The translations under genes were made by a program, and so were the position numbers. Shown piece by piece: positions 49,116 to 60,191 of a stretch of DNA of 64,000 nt. The first letter of the stretch is position 1; each line of letters starts with the position of its first letter. This DNA is from Phoronis australis (Eukaryota > Phoronida > Phoronidae). The stretch is taken from assembly GCA_002633005.1 (NCBI GenBank), contig NMRA01000588.1, positions 195,174 through 259,173 of the forward strand, written 5' to 3'. Below the pieces are notes generated by a model. It saw nothing but the letters and a program-made list of their open reading frames with translations. It did not search any database and was not told the origin of the DNA.

Positions 49116-49939
49116 CATGTCTGCCAAATATCGAAGCTTTTTATTCAATAGGTTGGCCACATTTCCGGTGCATCTGTTTTCCTGTGTAATGTTACATGGG
49201 ATACTCCATTCTGTAGTCTGTTATGGTCTATGTACCTACTAGACGCATGTTTTAAAAGATGGAGTAGATCGAAAATGCTCCCATGATTCTGCACGCTCCA
49301 CAAAATGTGTCATTTCAGGCCCCGGTCAACATGGGGGCACGCATACCCTAAACAAGACCCTCACTCACATGGGGGAAGGTTGCCTGTGCCTCCTGAGAGG
49401 AGAATTTTTTATGATGAGGGGAAAATACCCTCCCCTCCTGTGCGTGTGTCGGAATATGGCTACTCAAAGTAGGTTGTGAACCCAGGACTGAAGTGTACGT
49501 CTTTGCTCAGTCCTATGTGACAATGCGATGGCCTCATACAAAAACTAGTTGGGTTGACCCAAAACACGATGGCCGGCGTTGTATCGGACTTTCTAAGAGA
49601 CTTGCTTTGAAAGTAGATCCCGATGTGTTCCGCCATTGTGTTTTGAACACTGGCCTAGCTGTTTAAGGTCCGGCGGATCAGTTTTTAGATGCGGCCATCT
49701 GGTTTTGAGGAACCGGATATCGTGTTTTGAGGTCCGATCACCAACCGTTAGAACACTGGCCATTGGGTCGTTGCAGTACAACCAGCTGCTTTTGAAGTCC
49801 TACCAATTGTCGATTCCCCCTTGGTCATGGGCGAATGAAAGTTTCCGCTGGGCAAGATCTTTGAACTCACTTCATTGACTCTCAGTCACTGACGCACACT
49901 CGGTACAAAGCGTGGCGCATGCGCTCAAAAACACGACTC
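49116..49939. other. Intergenic sequence
   Basis: No gene recognised. At 49600-49780 short phrases such as GTGTTTTGAACACTGGCC, GGTTTTGAGGAACCGG and AGAACACTGGCCATTGG recur loosely, hinting at a decayed short tandem repeat. ORFs there on both strands look incidental. Confidence 0.5.
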
Positions 49940-50310
49940 CAGTATCTGGTTGCATGAAACTTTCCCACAGTAGGAACTGGTCCAAGTTCCCTAAATGCAT
50001 TGCGTATTTGTGGACTGTGGGAACACTCGTTGTCCTTTCTTGTACTAATTCAATTTTAATAAACACGTTTTTGCTTTTAGAACAAATCGAGACTGAACTG
50101 TACGCTGATTGTTCAATATAATTGAAGATTGAGTCCAAGCTGGAGTTCAACGTTTACTGTTAGTTGTATTGATTTAAATGTTATTAGTAAAAGAGGAGCT
50201 CAAACGAAAAAGAAAAAGATTACATCTATGCACAAAGAACGACACAAACACGGAAATATGTAAGGAACTTAGTTGAGTCCCTATTTAGGACTGTACCGTA
50301 AACTATCCCC
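49940..50310. repeat. Dispersed repeat, copy 2 (intergenic)
   Basis: Colinear with 7640-8095: TCTGGTTGCATGAAAC, CCAAGTTCCCTAAAT, TTGTCCTTTCTTG, CAAAGAACGACACAAAC, GGAACTTAGTTGAGTCC. Same orientation in both copies. Gaps between blocks show long divergence. Confidence 0.7.
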
Positions 50311-50591
50311 GGTACTTTAGTAAACACTGCTCGCGGACGCTTCACCGAGTACGTCGTGCACACGATTATTAAATTATCTGAGTCGGCGCCAGTCGCATTT
50401 TTGGAGCATAATCCGTGCTTAATAACATGTGCGGAGCTGTGATCGTGGGTCAATGACGGAGCCGAGCTGACAGGTCAGTGAGGCATGTTGTTCTTGTAGC
50501 CTGTATGTTTCCTCGTGTTTACGCAGCATGTTTTACACAAGCAGGCAGATAAAAATTCACAGATACGATTAGTGGTGTTTGGGTGTAAAGA

Positions 50592-50946
50592 TGGTGCTTT
50601 TGACAGCGCTGTGGTGTGCTATGAAACTCATTCTGGCCACTGCTGAAAATGTGGCCAGCGATTTAAGCAAGAACTTCGAATTTTGTTACCATTCACTAGA
50701 TCAGTGGTTAAGTATAAGTCTGTAAACCAAATCATTGAACTATTTAAGAGCTGAGTATTGGGTAAAGGGTACTAAATTATTGTCTATTTGCAAAGTTTAG
50801 GTTGTTGATGTGGCACACTGAACGATTGAAGGGAATTCTATGTTTCTCAGTAGTGGAAAATGTGAATTATAATTTTCAGTAAACAAATTATGTTTGGATT
50901 CGAACCTATTATTAAAAGTAGAAACATTGCTAAGCATTAAAAATTC
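50592..50946. repeat. First copy of n-joined duplication E
   Basis: 355 bp of intergenic DNA beginning TGGTGCTTTTGACAGCGC. It is repeated at 50948-51302 with only a handful of differences. Confidence 0.9.
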
Positions 50947-50947
50947 N

Positions 50948-51302
50948 TGGTGCTTTTGACAGCGCTGTGGTGTGCTATGAAACTCATTCTGGCCACTGCT
51001 GAAAATGTGGCCAGCGATTTAAGTAAGAACTTCGAATTTTGTTACCATTCACTAGATCAGTGGTTAAGTATAAGTCGGTAAACCAAATCATTGAACTATT
51101 TAAGAGCTGAGTATTGGGTAAAGGGTACTAAATTATTGTCTATTTGCAAAGTTTAGGTTGTTGATGTGACACACTGAACGATTGAAGGGAATTCTATGTT
51201 TCTCAGTAGTGGAAAATGTGAATTATAATTTTCAGTAAACAAATGATGTTTGGATTCGAACCTATTATTAAAAGTAGAAACATTGCTAAGCATTAAAAAT
51301 TC
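50948..51302. repeat. Second copy of duplication E
   Basis: Starts directly after the n at 50947. Same length as copy 1, about 99 percent identical by eye. It continues into unique sequence containing a poly(C) run near 51344. Confidence 0.9.
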
Positions 51303-51510
51303 CTTCAGATTAAGTAGTCAACATTTATTCTTGGAAATAACCCCCCCCCCCCTTTCAAGAAAGCATTTTTTTACCTAAGATTTTCTCAACTTTAATATGT
51401 AGGACGTTTGAAAACTGGCCAAAATTTGGCCCCACACAATAATGGGAGACTTCTTTTTGGCATTGTAAAATGGCTTCCTATTCATAAGTAATTGTATAAA
51501 ATATCTTGAA

Positions 51511-51664
51511 CAGTGGCAGATTTAGAGGGGGGCCAAGGGGGCCATGCCCCCCTAAAATTCTCAAGATTCCATTGGGCAGTTCGGTAGTGCCAATGTCTAA
51601 CAGGCAAAATCCTGGCTAATACTCTGCCCTGCCCCCCAACTCAAAATCCTGGATCCGCCCATGG
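51511..51664. mobile_element. Short inverted-repeat element (MITE-like)
   Basis: About 150 bp, starting CAGTGGCAGATTTAGAGG and ending TCCTGGATCCGCCCATG. The two ends are imperfect inverted repeats around a G-rich then C-rich interior. The 'CAGTGGCGGATCCAGG' type of end is common in hAT-derived MITEs. A clear target-site duplication is not visible. Confidence 0.6.
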
Positions 51665-51666
51665 TG

Positions 51667-51807
51667 AATGTGGTCGCGAAAAACGTTAGAGCCACATGGA
51701 GAACTCGAGCATAAGTTGCGTTGACAAACTATATTTGTTTCCTTCTTATAGTTACTCGGTTCAACTGTAACATACAAAAAACGTTCTATGAGACAATTGA
51801 ACAATAC
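51667..51807. repeat. First copy of n-joined duplication F
   Basis: 141 bp (AATGTGGTCGCGAAAAACGT...) repeated at 51815-51956 with several substitutions across the n at 51808. Confidence 0.85.
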
Positions 51808-51814
51808 NAACAAC

Positions 51815-51956
51815 AATGTGGTCGCGAAAATCGTTAAAGCCACATGGAGAACTCGAGTATAAGTTGCGTTGACAAACTTTATTCGTTTCTTTCTTATAGT
51901 TACTCGGTTCAACTGTAACATACAAAAAAACGTTCTAAGAGACAATTGAACAATAC
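51815..51956. repeat. Second copy of duplication F
   Basis: Follows the n after seven further bases. Same sequence as copy F1, with differences such as AACGTTAGAG versus ATCGTTAAAG. Confidence 0.85.
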
Positions 51957-52759
51957 GTTGGTCGTTTACAAAGTTACAATACCAATATTAAACATTGCAT
52001 ATATTCTTATTCGGACAACGTCAAACTACTTGAGGCAACGCTAATTAAAGTTGCAGAGTACGCGTTACAATTACGTTGAAATACTGACTATGTACTGTAA
52101 CAAAACTAAGTACAAAGTACTTCCACCAATTTGCGGCATAGATCACGACTAAACTCAAAACTCAAGATACATGTACGGACGTTGAAGCACGAATGAGCTA
52201 AGCTGGCGCGCGTTACAGCTATAAACTATGGTGTGCCGAGCAGTTACAATGTATACATCTGCAAAATTCTATTGAAGAATTAGTCACGTGGAAAATATAC
52301 GCGGTAGAAGCTGGAGAGCAAACACATAAACCACCAACAGATGGCGAATATAGTCAGACTACAAACACAAGAGTGCGTCGGCACTTACATGTACATGTAG
52401 TAACCATTTAAAGGGTGTGCAAGAGTTGAACAGCCTTTAAACTTAAGTTTGTTTACAAATGACCTCAGTTCCAACCACTGCCAATCGTGATTCTTGGATC
52501 TACATGTAACTACTCATTCTTAGGGATGGACAACATCTGGGGCACGGTTCGGGGCTACGACGACCAATGGTACTTTTAAATTTAAGAAAACTAAACGGGA
52601 CTGTCTGGCTTGGTGAAGACTGGCAAGTACAGGGTTGCCTTCTAACTACTATACATGTACATTTAGTTTTAACCGGAAGTGTGCGCGGCTCTGTTGGGTG
52701 AGGTTGAGGCGCAGCCGCCCTAAACTACCACAGTCACGCTGTGGAATGATGCGAACTTG
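51957..52759. other. Intergenic sequence, no recognised gene
   Basis: More CpG-containing than the surrounding DNA, with an ETS-like CCGGAAGT at about 52674. No ORF, RNA or repeat supported. Confidence 0.5.
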
Positions 52760-55260
52760 ATGCATGAATGGATTTGATGAATGTATCTTGTCTCATAATT
52801 CATCAGTATTCCTAATTTATATTCTATTAAAGGGATTTTATGATGATTTAAGCAATCCTAGTTCTGTTATCTGCTATGCATCACTGACGTCAAACTATAC
52901 TAAATCCGGTTTTAGTCCGTCAACAGACTCGATCCAAAAATTACTAAAACTGTGCCTTTCGAGGTTTATGATGAAGATAATTCAGTTCGCACGAATCCGA
53001 ATTTGGTACGTAATAAATGGATGACAGAGTATCAATATCTTTACTCAGGTTTTGTTCCAGAATTTCCCTTTGATAATAAATTTCATTAGAACCATTTACA
53101 AGCCACAGAATACATTCAAGGTTTAATGTCGTCCCCTGACTACAAACATGTGTATGCAATGACGAACGGAACTCTTTCACTACTGTGCATGAAATTCAGA
53201 TAATCGTATCTAAGGCAAATCCTAACAAAGTATTGACCATATCCTCAATAAAGTTCTAAAGCACCCGGCGGTGGTTGCTACTTTGCATAACCTATTTCAA
53301 GCTATTTTTGTTTTGCAGTATGTCCACTCAGTATGGTTGAAAGCCAATATTATTCCTATTCCGAAATGTACAGACAAGGATCCCTGTGTTTTATTGAATT
53401 ATCGGGGGAAAAGCATGCCTTCCTTGGTTTAGAAATAACAAAGGGGTATTCTGGATGCCAGGATATCGTCTTAACTTGGGAGTTAAAGCCTGCTTGCTGA
53501 GGAGCAAAATGGTTTTCGTAAAGATACATGTACATGTAGATTATGTATCGACCATGTAATTTCATTGGCGTCTATAGTCCAAAACAGGAAAAATGAAAAC
53601 ATTTCCAATACTTGTAACATTTGCTGGTACGAAGAAAGTATTGGACAGTGTAGATAGTAGTTTATAAACTTCTATTAAATAATATCGACGGTCAAGCGTA
53701 CATTTATAATGCGATAAAAGGTATTTATTCCGATCCTGTGGCTCGTGTCCAGATTTTTAAAAACTTTCACTGTTCCCTGTAATTTTGGTGTACCTCATGG
53801 AGAAACGCTTTCTCCGACTCTTTTAGTCTTTTTATAAATGACTTTGCTGATGAACTGAATCTGTTCAACTGTGATTCATGTACATGTATCTCTATAGGAA
53901 ATAATACACATGTAATAAGGTCCTTGATCTATGCTGACGTCATTGCCTTACTCTAGTCACGTGATCATGATATGCAGGCCATATTGGATCTTTTGCCCAT
54001 TTGGTGTAAACATTGCAGGACGGAGATGAATTTGAGTAAATTGAAGTTATGCATTTTTGTAAGCCCCGTGCGAGGCGGACCAACATTTTCTTCATTTATG
54101 CGAATAATCCGCTCTTTATTGTAAGTCAGCATAAATATGTAGGTGTCCCTTTGATGAACATTTTCAATTTAAACAAGCCGCAGTAGCAGCATCTGGTGGC
54201 CGTACAGTTCGCGCTATGGTAACTAAATTCAAGCGCATGCGTGGTATTGTGTTCAATATACACCCCATTATGTGATGCGTGTGTTATACCGATGCTTGAT
54301 TATTGCGCTGGTGGGTTCAATGCAAAATCGGGTCTTCCGATACTTTCTTGAGGTTCACAAATTTACTCCAATCACGGCGAATAATGGAGATATGGGGTGG
54401 AAACCTGGTACAGTTCGCACGAAACTGTGTTCATTACAGCTCTGGAATAGACTTATTGCATACCTGATAATCGTCTCACAAATATTAACTACGTGTATTT
54501 TACTAGAACTTCACGTACAGAAAGGATAATTGGTGAAAAAGTGTTTTTCAAAATTTTACTGAGGTTGATCAGATTGAAGCATTTTATCAAAAATCAGCTT
54601 GTGATCTGGATAATGCCAAAACGAGGATCTTATCGAGTCTGAATGCAGGGTGGAAATTTTGCGCAAACCCAAACTAAGAACATGTAAATAATCTTAAAAA
54701 AATATCAAATAGAAGTTTATTTAAAATGAGCAGGTCTAGAGAAAAGAAATCCCTCTTTTCTCAGTTTAAATGTGGAATAATGCCGCTGAAAGTGAAAACT
54801 GGGCATTTCGTTGAGCATTTGTGACATTGTTGAACAGCCTCATAGGTAAATTATGAAATACAATACATTTCCTTTGGTCGCGTGATCTCTACAGAGCTCC
54901 CAGAACCGGGTTATTTACTGAGGTCATTTAAGTCTGCCCTTCGTTTGGTGAGCTATAAATTCCGAAGCAGTTTGTTTTCCTAATGAGTAACACCACTGTG
55001 TGTAAATTAGTTAGAAGTTTTATTAATAATGCATTTCATTTCTCAGGCGAAAATAGTTGTCATTTTCAACTTAATTAGCAATGAATGGGAAGGTGGGTGT
55101 GATCTTCCCTTCTTTTCTTTTTGTCATTATCTATATGCATGCGTTGCCTTTTTGTACTTTAGCTTTGAAATTGTGACTTATAAGCCCAAGCTTTGGCTGG
55201 GTAGCAATTGCTACGGCGCACTGAAATGAATGATTGATTTATTGATTCAATGAAACTAAA
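52760..55260 (+). mobile_element. Decayed non-LTR (LINE) retrotransposon, reverse transcriptase region
   Basis: Broken by stops and frameshifts but colinear with a LINE RT ORF. It shows a pre-RT linker (NSVRTNPNLVRNKW near 52980), WLKANIIPIPKCTDKDPC then VLLNYRG (53335-53405), and AEEQNGFRKD (near 53500). Further on are a degraded FGVPHGETLSPTLF (near 53785), a YADVIAL version of the catalytic YADD box (near 53930, with the second Asp lost), and KYVGVPL (54140). A C-terminal block, FRYFLEVHKFTPITANNGDM, lies at 54340-54400. The 3' end is ...LWLGSNCYGALK followed by a short ATTGATT-rich tail at 55230-55250. It is not active. The clade (jockey/CR1/L2-like) is not resolved. Confidence 0.85.
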
Positions 55261-57050
55261 AACGACTTTCCTATCAAGTTCTCAGAAACAAAATGACGAT
55301 CGGTACGGGCACGACAAACTTCAAAAGTTTTGAGGAAAATTAGAAAACGTTTTTAGCGAGTTACACGGCATCTGTGGGAAAGACCAGCTACCAAGGACAA
55401 TAATGAATTCTCAGTTGATCCCTGCTATAATCGTTCAAGATTGACGCTAATGATGCATCTGCAGGTAAGATAACGAGAATTGGTTGAAATCATCAAAACA
55501 GAGCTTAGCATCCTTTTTAAAGAATGAATCAATTAAAAATGCATACACCCCATGTCACATTTTGGACATTATGGTACTTAGTGGATGATTTTTTCCATAG
55601 TACCGAGTAATTCGCAAAAACCGTTGTTCACGCTTGCCCGTTTAGCAAACTTTGAAAGGAGTTTTCATTTTTCAGCAAACCTTTGACTGGTGTCAAGGGT
55701 TACAGAGCATTATGTTTTAAGAGAACTGGATGGGGAAGTTATTTTTATTATCTGTTTTCAAATGGCCAAAGCCGGATTTAAAGTCCTTTTAAAAATGCAA
55801 GAAGGTACTCATTTTCCGTATACGTGAGATATGTTGGCAATTTCGAATGCGCATGAAATCAATAGTACCCGGACGTTGTTTTCAGTGTAAGTACACCACT
55901 CAGTGCATCTAATAACCGAAATATCGTTTACTTTTGCATGCGTGAGTACAATTTTAAACCTGATTTGGGAATTTTAGATATTTGTGGAGCACTGAACATT
56001 CGGAGTAGTGAATCTTCAGAATAGTGAGCTGTTCCCATTTTCAGCTATGTTAGTAACACGCAAAAATACAACCAGATAAAGATTTTGTCTAGTCATTCTC
56101 AGATTGATATGAAAGTTTTGCTGAAGGTAACGCAAGAACTGTCTGTTTGTGGACCACATTACATATCTGAATTTGAGTCCCATTCTTTACGAGCAACCGT
56201 CACGGCATCCTCATTTCCGTCACGTCTCAGAGCTGAAAGTCACCCTTGTGTATAGATTATCTTTCCCCCTAATTAATATGCGTCTGGCCTTGCTGAAAAC
56301 TCTACAGTGCTTATCTTTGCAGAATATCAAAGGTCCACTGATTCAGATATCCGAACCACTCCCGCGCAATGCTGACTAGGAGCCTGGTCCTCTAACAACA
56401 CCCGGGTTTGATCATTACATGGTGTGCTTTAAATCAGAAGCAAGTTCAAAATTATTGCTAACTTAGTTATCATTGTACATGTAATTAGTGGTATCACTAA
56501 CTGCAACAATTATGTTGTTGTTATCCATGGCGACATTTCTGAACTGAAAGGCACATTCAACCGGCGATATTGTCACCGGTGAAGATATTACTATCAAACA
56601 TCTGTAGACAAACTGTTGCATAAAGCGGGTCAGATACAATCTATTTTTTCAACAGATAACCAATTTTTGTATCAGTATTTCCTACAAACACCTATTCCTC
56701 ATACAAGTTTAACCAGCTCGCAATTCCATACTTATTTCGGTGTTCCAAGTTTGGCACACGACTAATTCAACAAGGTATTCTCCGAAGACGATCAATTTAT
56801 ACATCGCAGCTTATACGGTAATCCTCTAGATAAAAATTTTGCAGTGAGGCGCGTGCGTTTGACAACAGGTGCGTTCTCGGATGGGTGAACCTCAGGCAAA
56901 CGAGGCGGAGTACAATTTAATGTCCAGAAAATAATCAATTTTTCAAGGTAAGAATGGCATGGCAAGTGATTGGTCGAGCAATGTGTTTATTCGACTGCGA
57001 GTGATGTTTTAAGTATTAACCAATCAAAACTTTGAGGAGGGTTTTGAAAT
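55261..57050. other. Intergenic sequence, no recognised gene
   Basis: AT-rich spacer between the retrotransposon and the distal leader exon. The longest + ORF (56149-56379) has no signal peptide, domain or splice context. Confidence 0.5.
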
Positions 57051-57052
57051 GG

Positions 57053-57062
57053 CTTAAATAAA
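57053..57062 (+). promoter_or_regulatory. TATA-like box of distal leader
   Basis: CTTAAATAAAG sits just upstream of a sequence that ends in a consensus CAG/GTAAGG donor at 57118. This arrangement suggests a short non-coding first exon. Confidence 0.4.
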
Positions 57063-57117
57063 GCCATCGTCTAAGGATTGCTTATTACGGCAAACTCAAC
57101 AAGTGGTGATTTTGCAG
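57063..57117 (+). other. Putative distal non-coding leader exon
   Basis: Ends TTTTGCAG then GTAAGG, a strong donor. The part TTGCTTATTACGGCAAACTC resembles TTGTTTATCATGGCAACTC in the proximal leader at 59701-59761. The start is guessed. It could alternatively be a relic of the duplicated promoter. Confidence 0.4.
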
Positions 57118-58189
57118 GTAAGGAATTTATTGCTCACTGCATACGGCTGCATGGTATTACACTTGTGAAAAACAATGCCAGTTCCTTAAAAACTCCGTTA
57201 GAAAAGCCCGATACGGAGTAAAAAATTGTCCCTCAAGCTTATACATGCATTGCTGTAACGTAATACGGAAAATCACGAACTGTATTGAAAGAGCTGACTT
57301 AAACGCTCGTGAAGACTTTCAGAAAATTTCCAGAACAGTCCTTAGGGAAAGAACACTGTTTGTTATGCAAATTGTGCTCTTCATCAAAATGCCTTATCTT
57401 TTCTAAAGGAATGGCTTGCTCACATATTTTTTAGAAGCTTAAACAGGACCAATGTTGTGAACTATTCTATTTAGTGCTTTTAAGTACGTGAACGCCCATT
57501 TTGTGGTCATCGTTTGTAAGGCAAGGAAGACTGAAACCCTAAACATATTTAATTTATTTTAGAATGAAAATGGAAACTAGAACACAGCAATGTAAGACTG
57601 CCGTTATAGAGTTCTAAAGGCGCAGCACACTATGTGTTTGTCTCGGCATACCTGATGTTCAAACTCCAGACCACAAAAAGTGTTCAAAATACAACAATTG
57701 TGGTACACGGTGTTCAAAAGAGAACGCCTTTGACACACTTGACGCATGTTGTACTTAACGCTATATATATTCATGATGTTCTGTCACGGGTTTCTGAACA
57801 TGATGGTGAATGTAACCTTATTAGGTTGCCTACCTAGTTTTTCACAGTAAATTGAACTTAAACGTTATACATGACTGGCCATTAATGTCGTCAGACTACA
57901 TGTGTATATTCCAAGCAAACGATGGAGACTAAGCCAAAGCCAAAAACATTTGCTATTGTAACAGCAAGCTCTTTTATTGTTTTAACGCTAGGAGGCATGA
58001 TGGACAAAGGTGTATGATTAAGATACCACAGATGGACCATTAATTCTTGTGGCAACTTTTAAAGCAAATATTTGATCATCCTTTGAAGAGTTTTGACCTT
58101 GAGAACTAAACAGTGTGACAGATGGTAGTCCCGCTTTACCTGTTTTTTGTCTAGAACCTTACAGCTTGACGTAACTCTTGTTGTGTCGT

Positions 58190-59130
58190 TTTAAAGATTA
58201 GAACAATTCATAAAATTGAACGCATTAACAATATAACCGTTAACGATACAGGGAGACAAACACGCGTCCCGTTGTGTGGTGTTGAAGTGCCTAAATGATA
58301 CAGCGAGTAATGAGAAGGACGCTTTAGCGTTATAGCACCTAATGTAGAACGAAATACTGTAACCAACAACGATAAAACCAGTGGAACGAGACGCACGCTT
58401 TTACGTTGTAATCTCTTAACACGATACTGCGTGACAACCGCGCATTTTGCGGCATCGTTTGTAAGCCCATGAACAATAATACAGCAATTTGAAGGAGATG
58501 CACGGTCGTACGTTGTAACCCTTTGAACGATACAACGTGATAAACTTTAGTCTCGCTGTATCCTATACAAGTCTAGAACTACATGTATTATACTTCAGCG
58601 AGTTGAACCAGACCCGCGCTTTAACGTTGCAACCTCTTAGATCGATACAGCCTGACAAACTGATCGTATCGTGTTGTATCGTTTTAAAGCCTAATGACGA
58701 TACAGCAAATACAACGAAATGAACGTTAGCAGTAACGCTGTTATTTTGAAAACGACACAGTGTGAAAAACGCAAATCTTGATGTATCGTTGAAATTCTAA
58801 AACGATGAAGCTAGTGGGATGAGACCCGCGCTATCATTAGAACGATACATTTTCGAGTGTTATTGTCATGCCTCCCGAACACATGCACCAGACCAAACAT
58901 GCCAGATGGCTATTTGCTAGCTTTGCGATATCCATGGATCACTGTGGTATCAAGGTACCACTGATTATCTTTTCATGCCAAAAGACATCTGGGATCCCGG
59001 TCTAAAACGCGAATCTCGCTGTACATGTATGGTTTTAAAGCTGAAGAGCTTCATGTATACTGTACATCGAACGAGACACACGTCGTCATCCGTTACGACA
59101 GTACAGCGTCAAGAACAAGTCTCGTCGTAT
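58190..59130. repeat. Degenerate satellite, about 90-115 bp period, with AACGATACAG boxes
   Basis: AACGATACAG-type boxes recur near 58242, 58418, 58526, 58641, 58749 and 58839. Most are followed by a CGTGACAAAC-like motif and preceded by ACGTTGTAACCTCTTA. Reverse boxes (TGTATCGTTTTAAAGCC, TGTATCGTTGAAATTCTAAA) lie between them, as does GAACGAGACCCGCGCTTTAA. The array is badly decayed toward 59130. Confidence 0.75.
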
Positions 59131-59670
59131 CGTATTAAACTCTAGGAAATTGTGTCTCCATTATCTAATTGTGGCTGTTATAGCGGAAATGCAGCACATT
59201 GTAATGTCTTGGTTGTCTGTTATTCGGTTAACGGTCTCAAAACTTCATTGGTTGTCAGTATCCAATGCACTCAGTGTCACTTTCTATACTGGACAAGACC
59301 AGATTAAATTGTGCAAAATTAGCAGGTTTTTAAGACATCTTCCATATTATTCCTATTGGGGATGACTTATAACACCGGATCCCGCCCCAACCGCCGCCGA
59401 TTTGAATCAATGGAATCCTGAGGTTTCACTGGCTGCCACCAGGTGGGGCAAATTGACATAAAACAGTCAAAATTTCTTCAACCTTTCGTGAAAAGGCCCC
59501 CTAGATACGAACTTCCTAAAAGACAATTTTAGACCGGCATAAACCACGTAGTAATTTTTTGATATTTAGTCGTGATTGTTCAGAATTTCATTCTATGTCA
59601 AACTTTACTATACATCAGCAGCTTTAAATACGACTTGCTCATACACTGTAAGTAATCAAAAATTGTACTT

Positions 59671-59677
59671 TATAAAT
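59671..59677 (+). promoter_or_regulatory. TATA box of proximal leader
   Basis: TATAAAT, about 30 bases upstream of the inferred start of the leader exon at around 59701. It is in the right place for transcription of the secreted-protein gene. Confidence 0.5.
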
Positions 59678-59700
59678 CGACTACCATAGTTAAAGAAACT

Positions 59701-59761
59701 CACAGGTGACCACATCAATTCTTTGACTTGTTTATCATGGCAACTCAACATGAAACCTAAG
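59701..59761 (+). other. Putative proximal leader exon (5' UTR)
   Basis: Ends CCTAAG then GTAAGAA, a strong donor. The next acceptor in line is ATTACAG at 60096. It contains a short upstream ORF (MATQHET then stop) beginning at the ATG near 59738. The start is inferred from TATA spacing. Confidence 0.5.
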
Positions 59762-60109
59762 GTAAGAAAGGTACGCATTTCCTATGTACTTTCGGTTGTT
59801 AATTTGAAGACGTTTATGAAATCCACAATTCACAAAACGGTGTTAGGCAGTTCTCAAAGAGACGCGTCCAGATACTTGACTCTTTAACTGTACCTAGAAA
59901 TGATTGGGCTGCAGATCTTGTGTTACACAGGCAATCTAGGAGGCCCCTATTGTGCAGAAGATCTCGCTTTGTTTCTATTTGTAGTTGATAATAAGAAAGG
60001 GTAATTGCCAATTTTGGTTGAGACTGAAATCTCATGCACTTGTTTCATCTTTTATTTACTTGTGTCTCCTTAACTTGGTCTGACATTGAATTACAGAAAC
60101 CTAGAAGTC

Positions 60110-60191
60110 ATGAAGTGCTTGGTGGTATTCTTTGTATTGATGCTGGCTGTGGGCTGCCTCCAGGCGCTGCCGGTAGATGGGGAAGACGAAG
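60110..60191 (+). CDS. First coding exon of a small secreted protein (signal peptide)
   Basis: The exon begins at 60097 after TTGAATTACAG, and the ATG is at 60110. It encodes MKCLVVFFVLMLAVGCLQAL then PVDGEDE, and ends in phase 1 before GTGAGA. Residues 1-19 form a textbook signal peptide: Lys at position 3, a hydrophobic core of Val/Phe/Leu/Met, and a predicted cut after CLQA. The mature start is acidic (LPVDGEDE), as in many neuropeptide, antimicrobial or protease-inhibitor precursors. The family cannot be named from 27 residues. A signal-peptide exon ending in phase 1 is common in small secreted proteins. Later exons were not found with confidence and may lie beyond 64 kb. Confidence 0.7.

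Noticed and set aside
49593-49878. Overlapping sense and antisense ORFs near 49.7 kb
   Set aside because: Both strands are open because of a short decayed repeat. Neither reads like a protein family.
50226-50453. 75-codon minus-strand ORF
   Set aside because: Overlaps the dispersed repeat copy and shows no family features.
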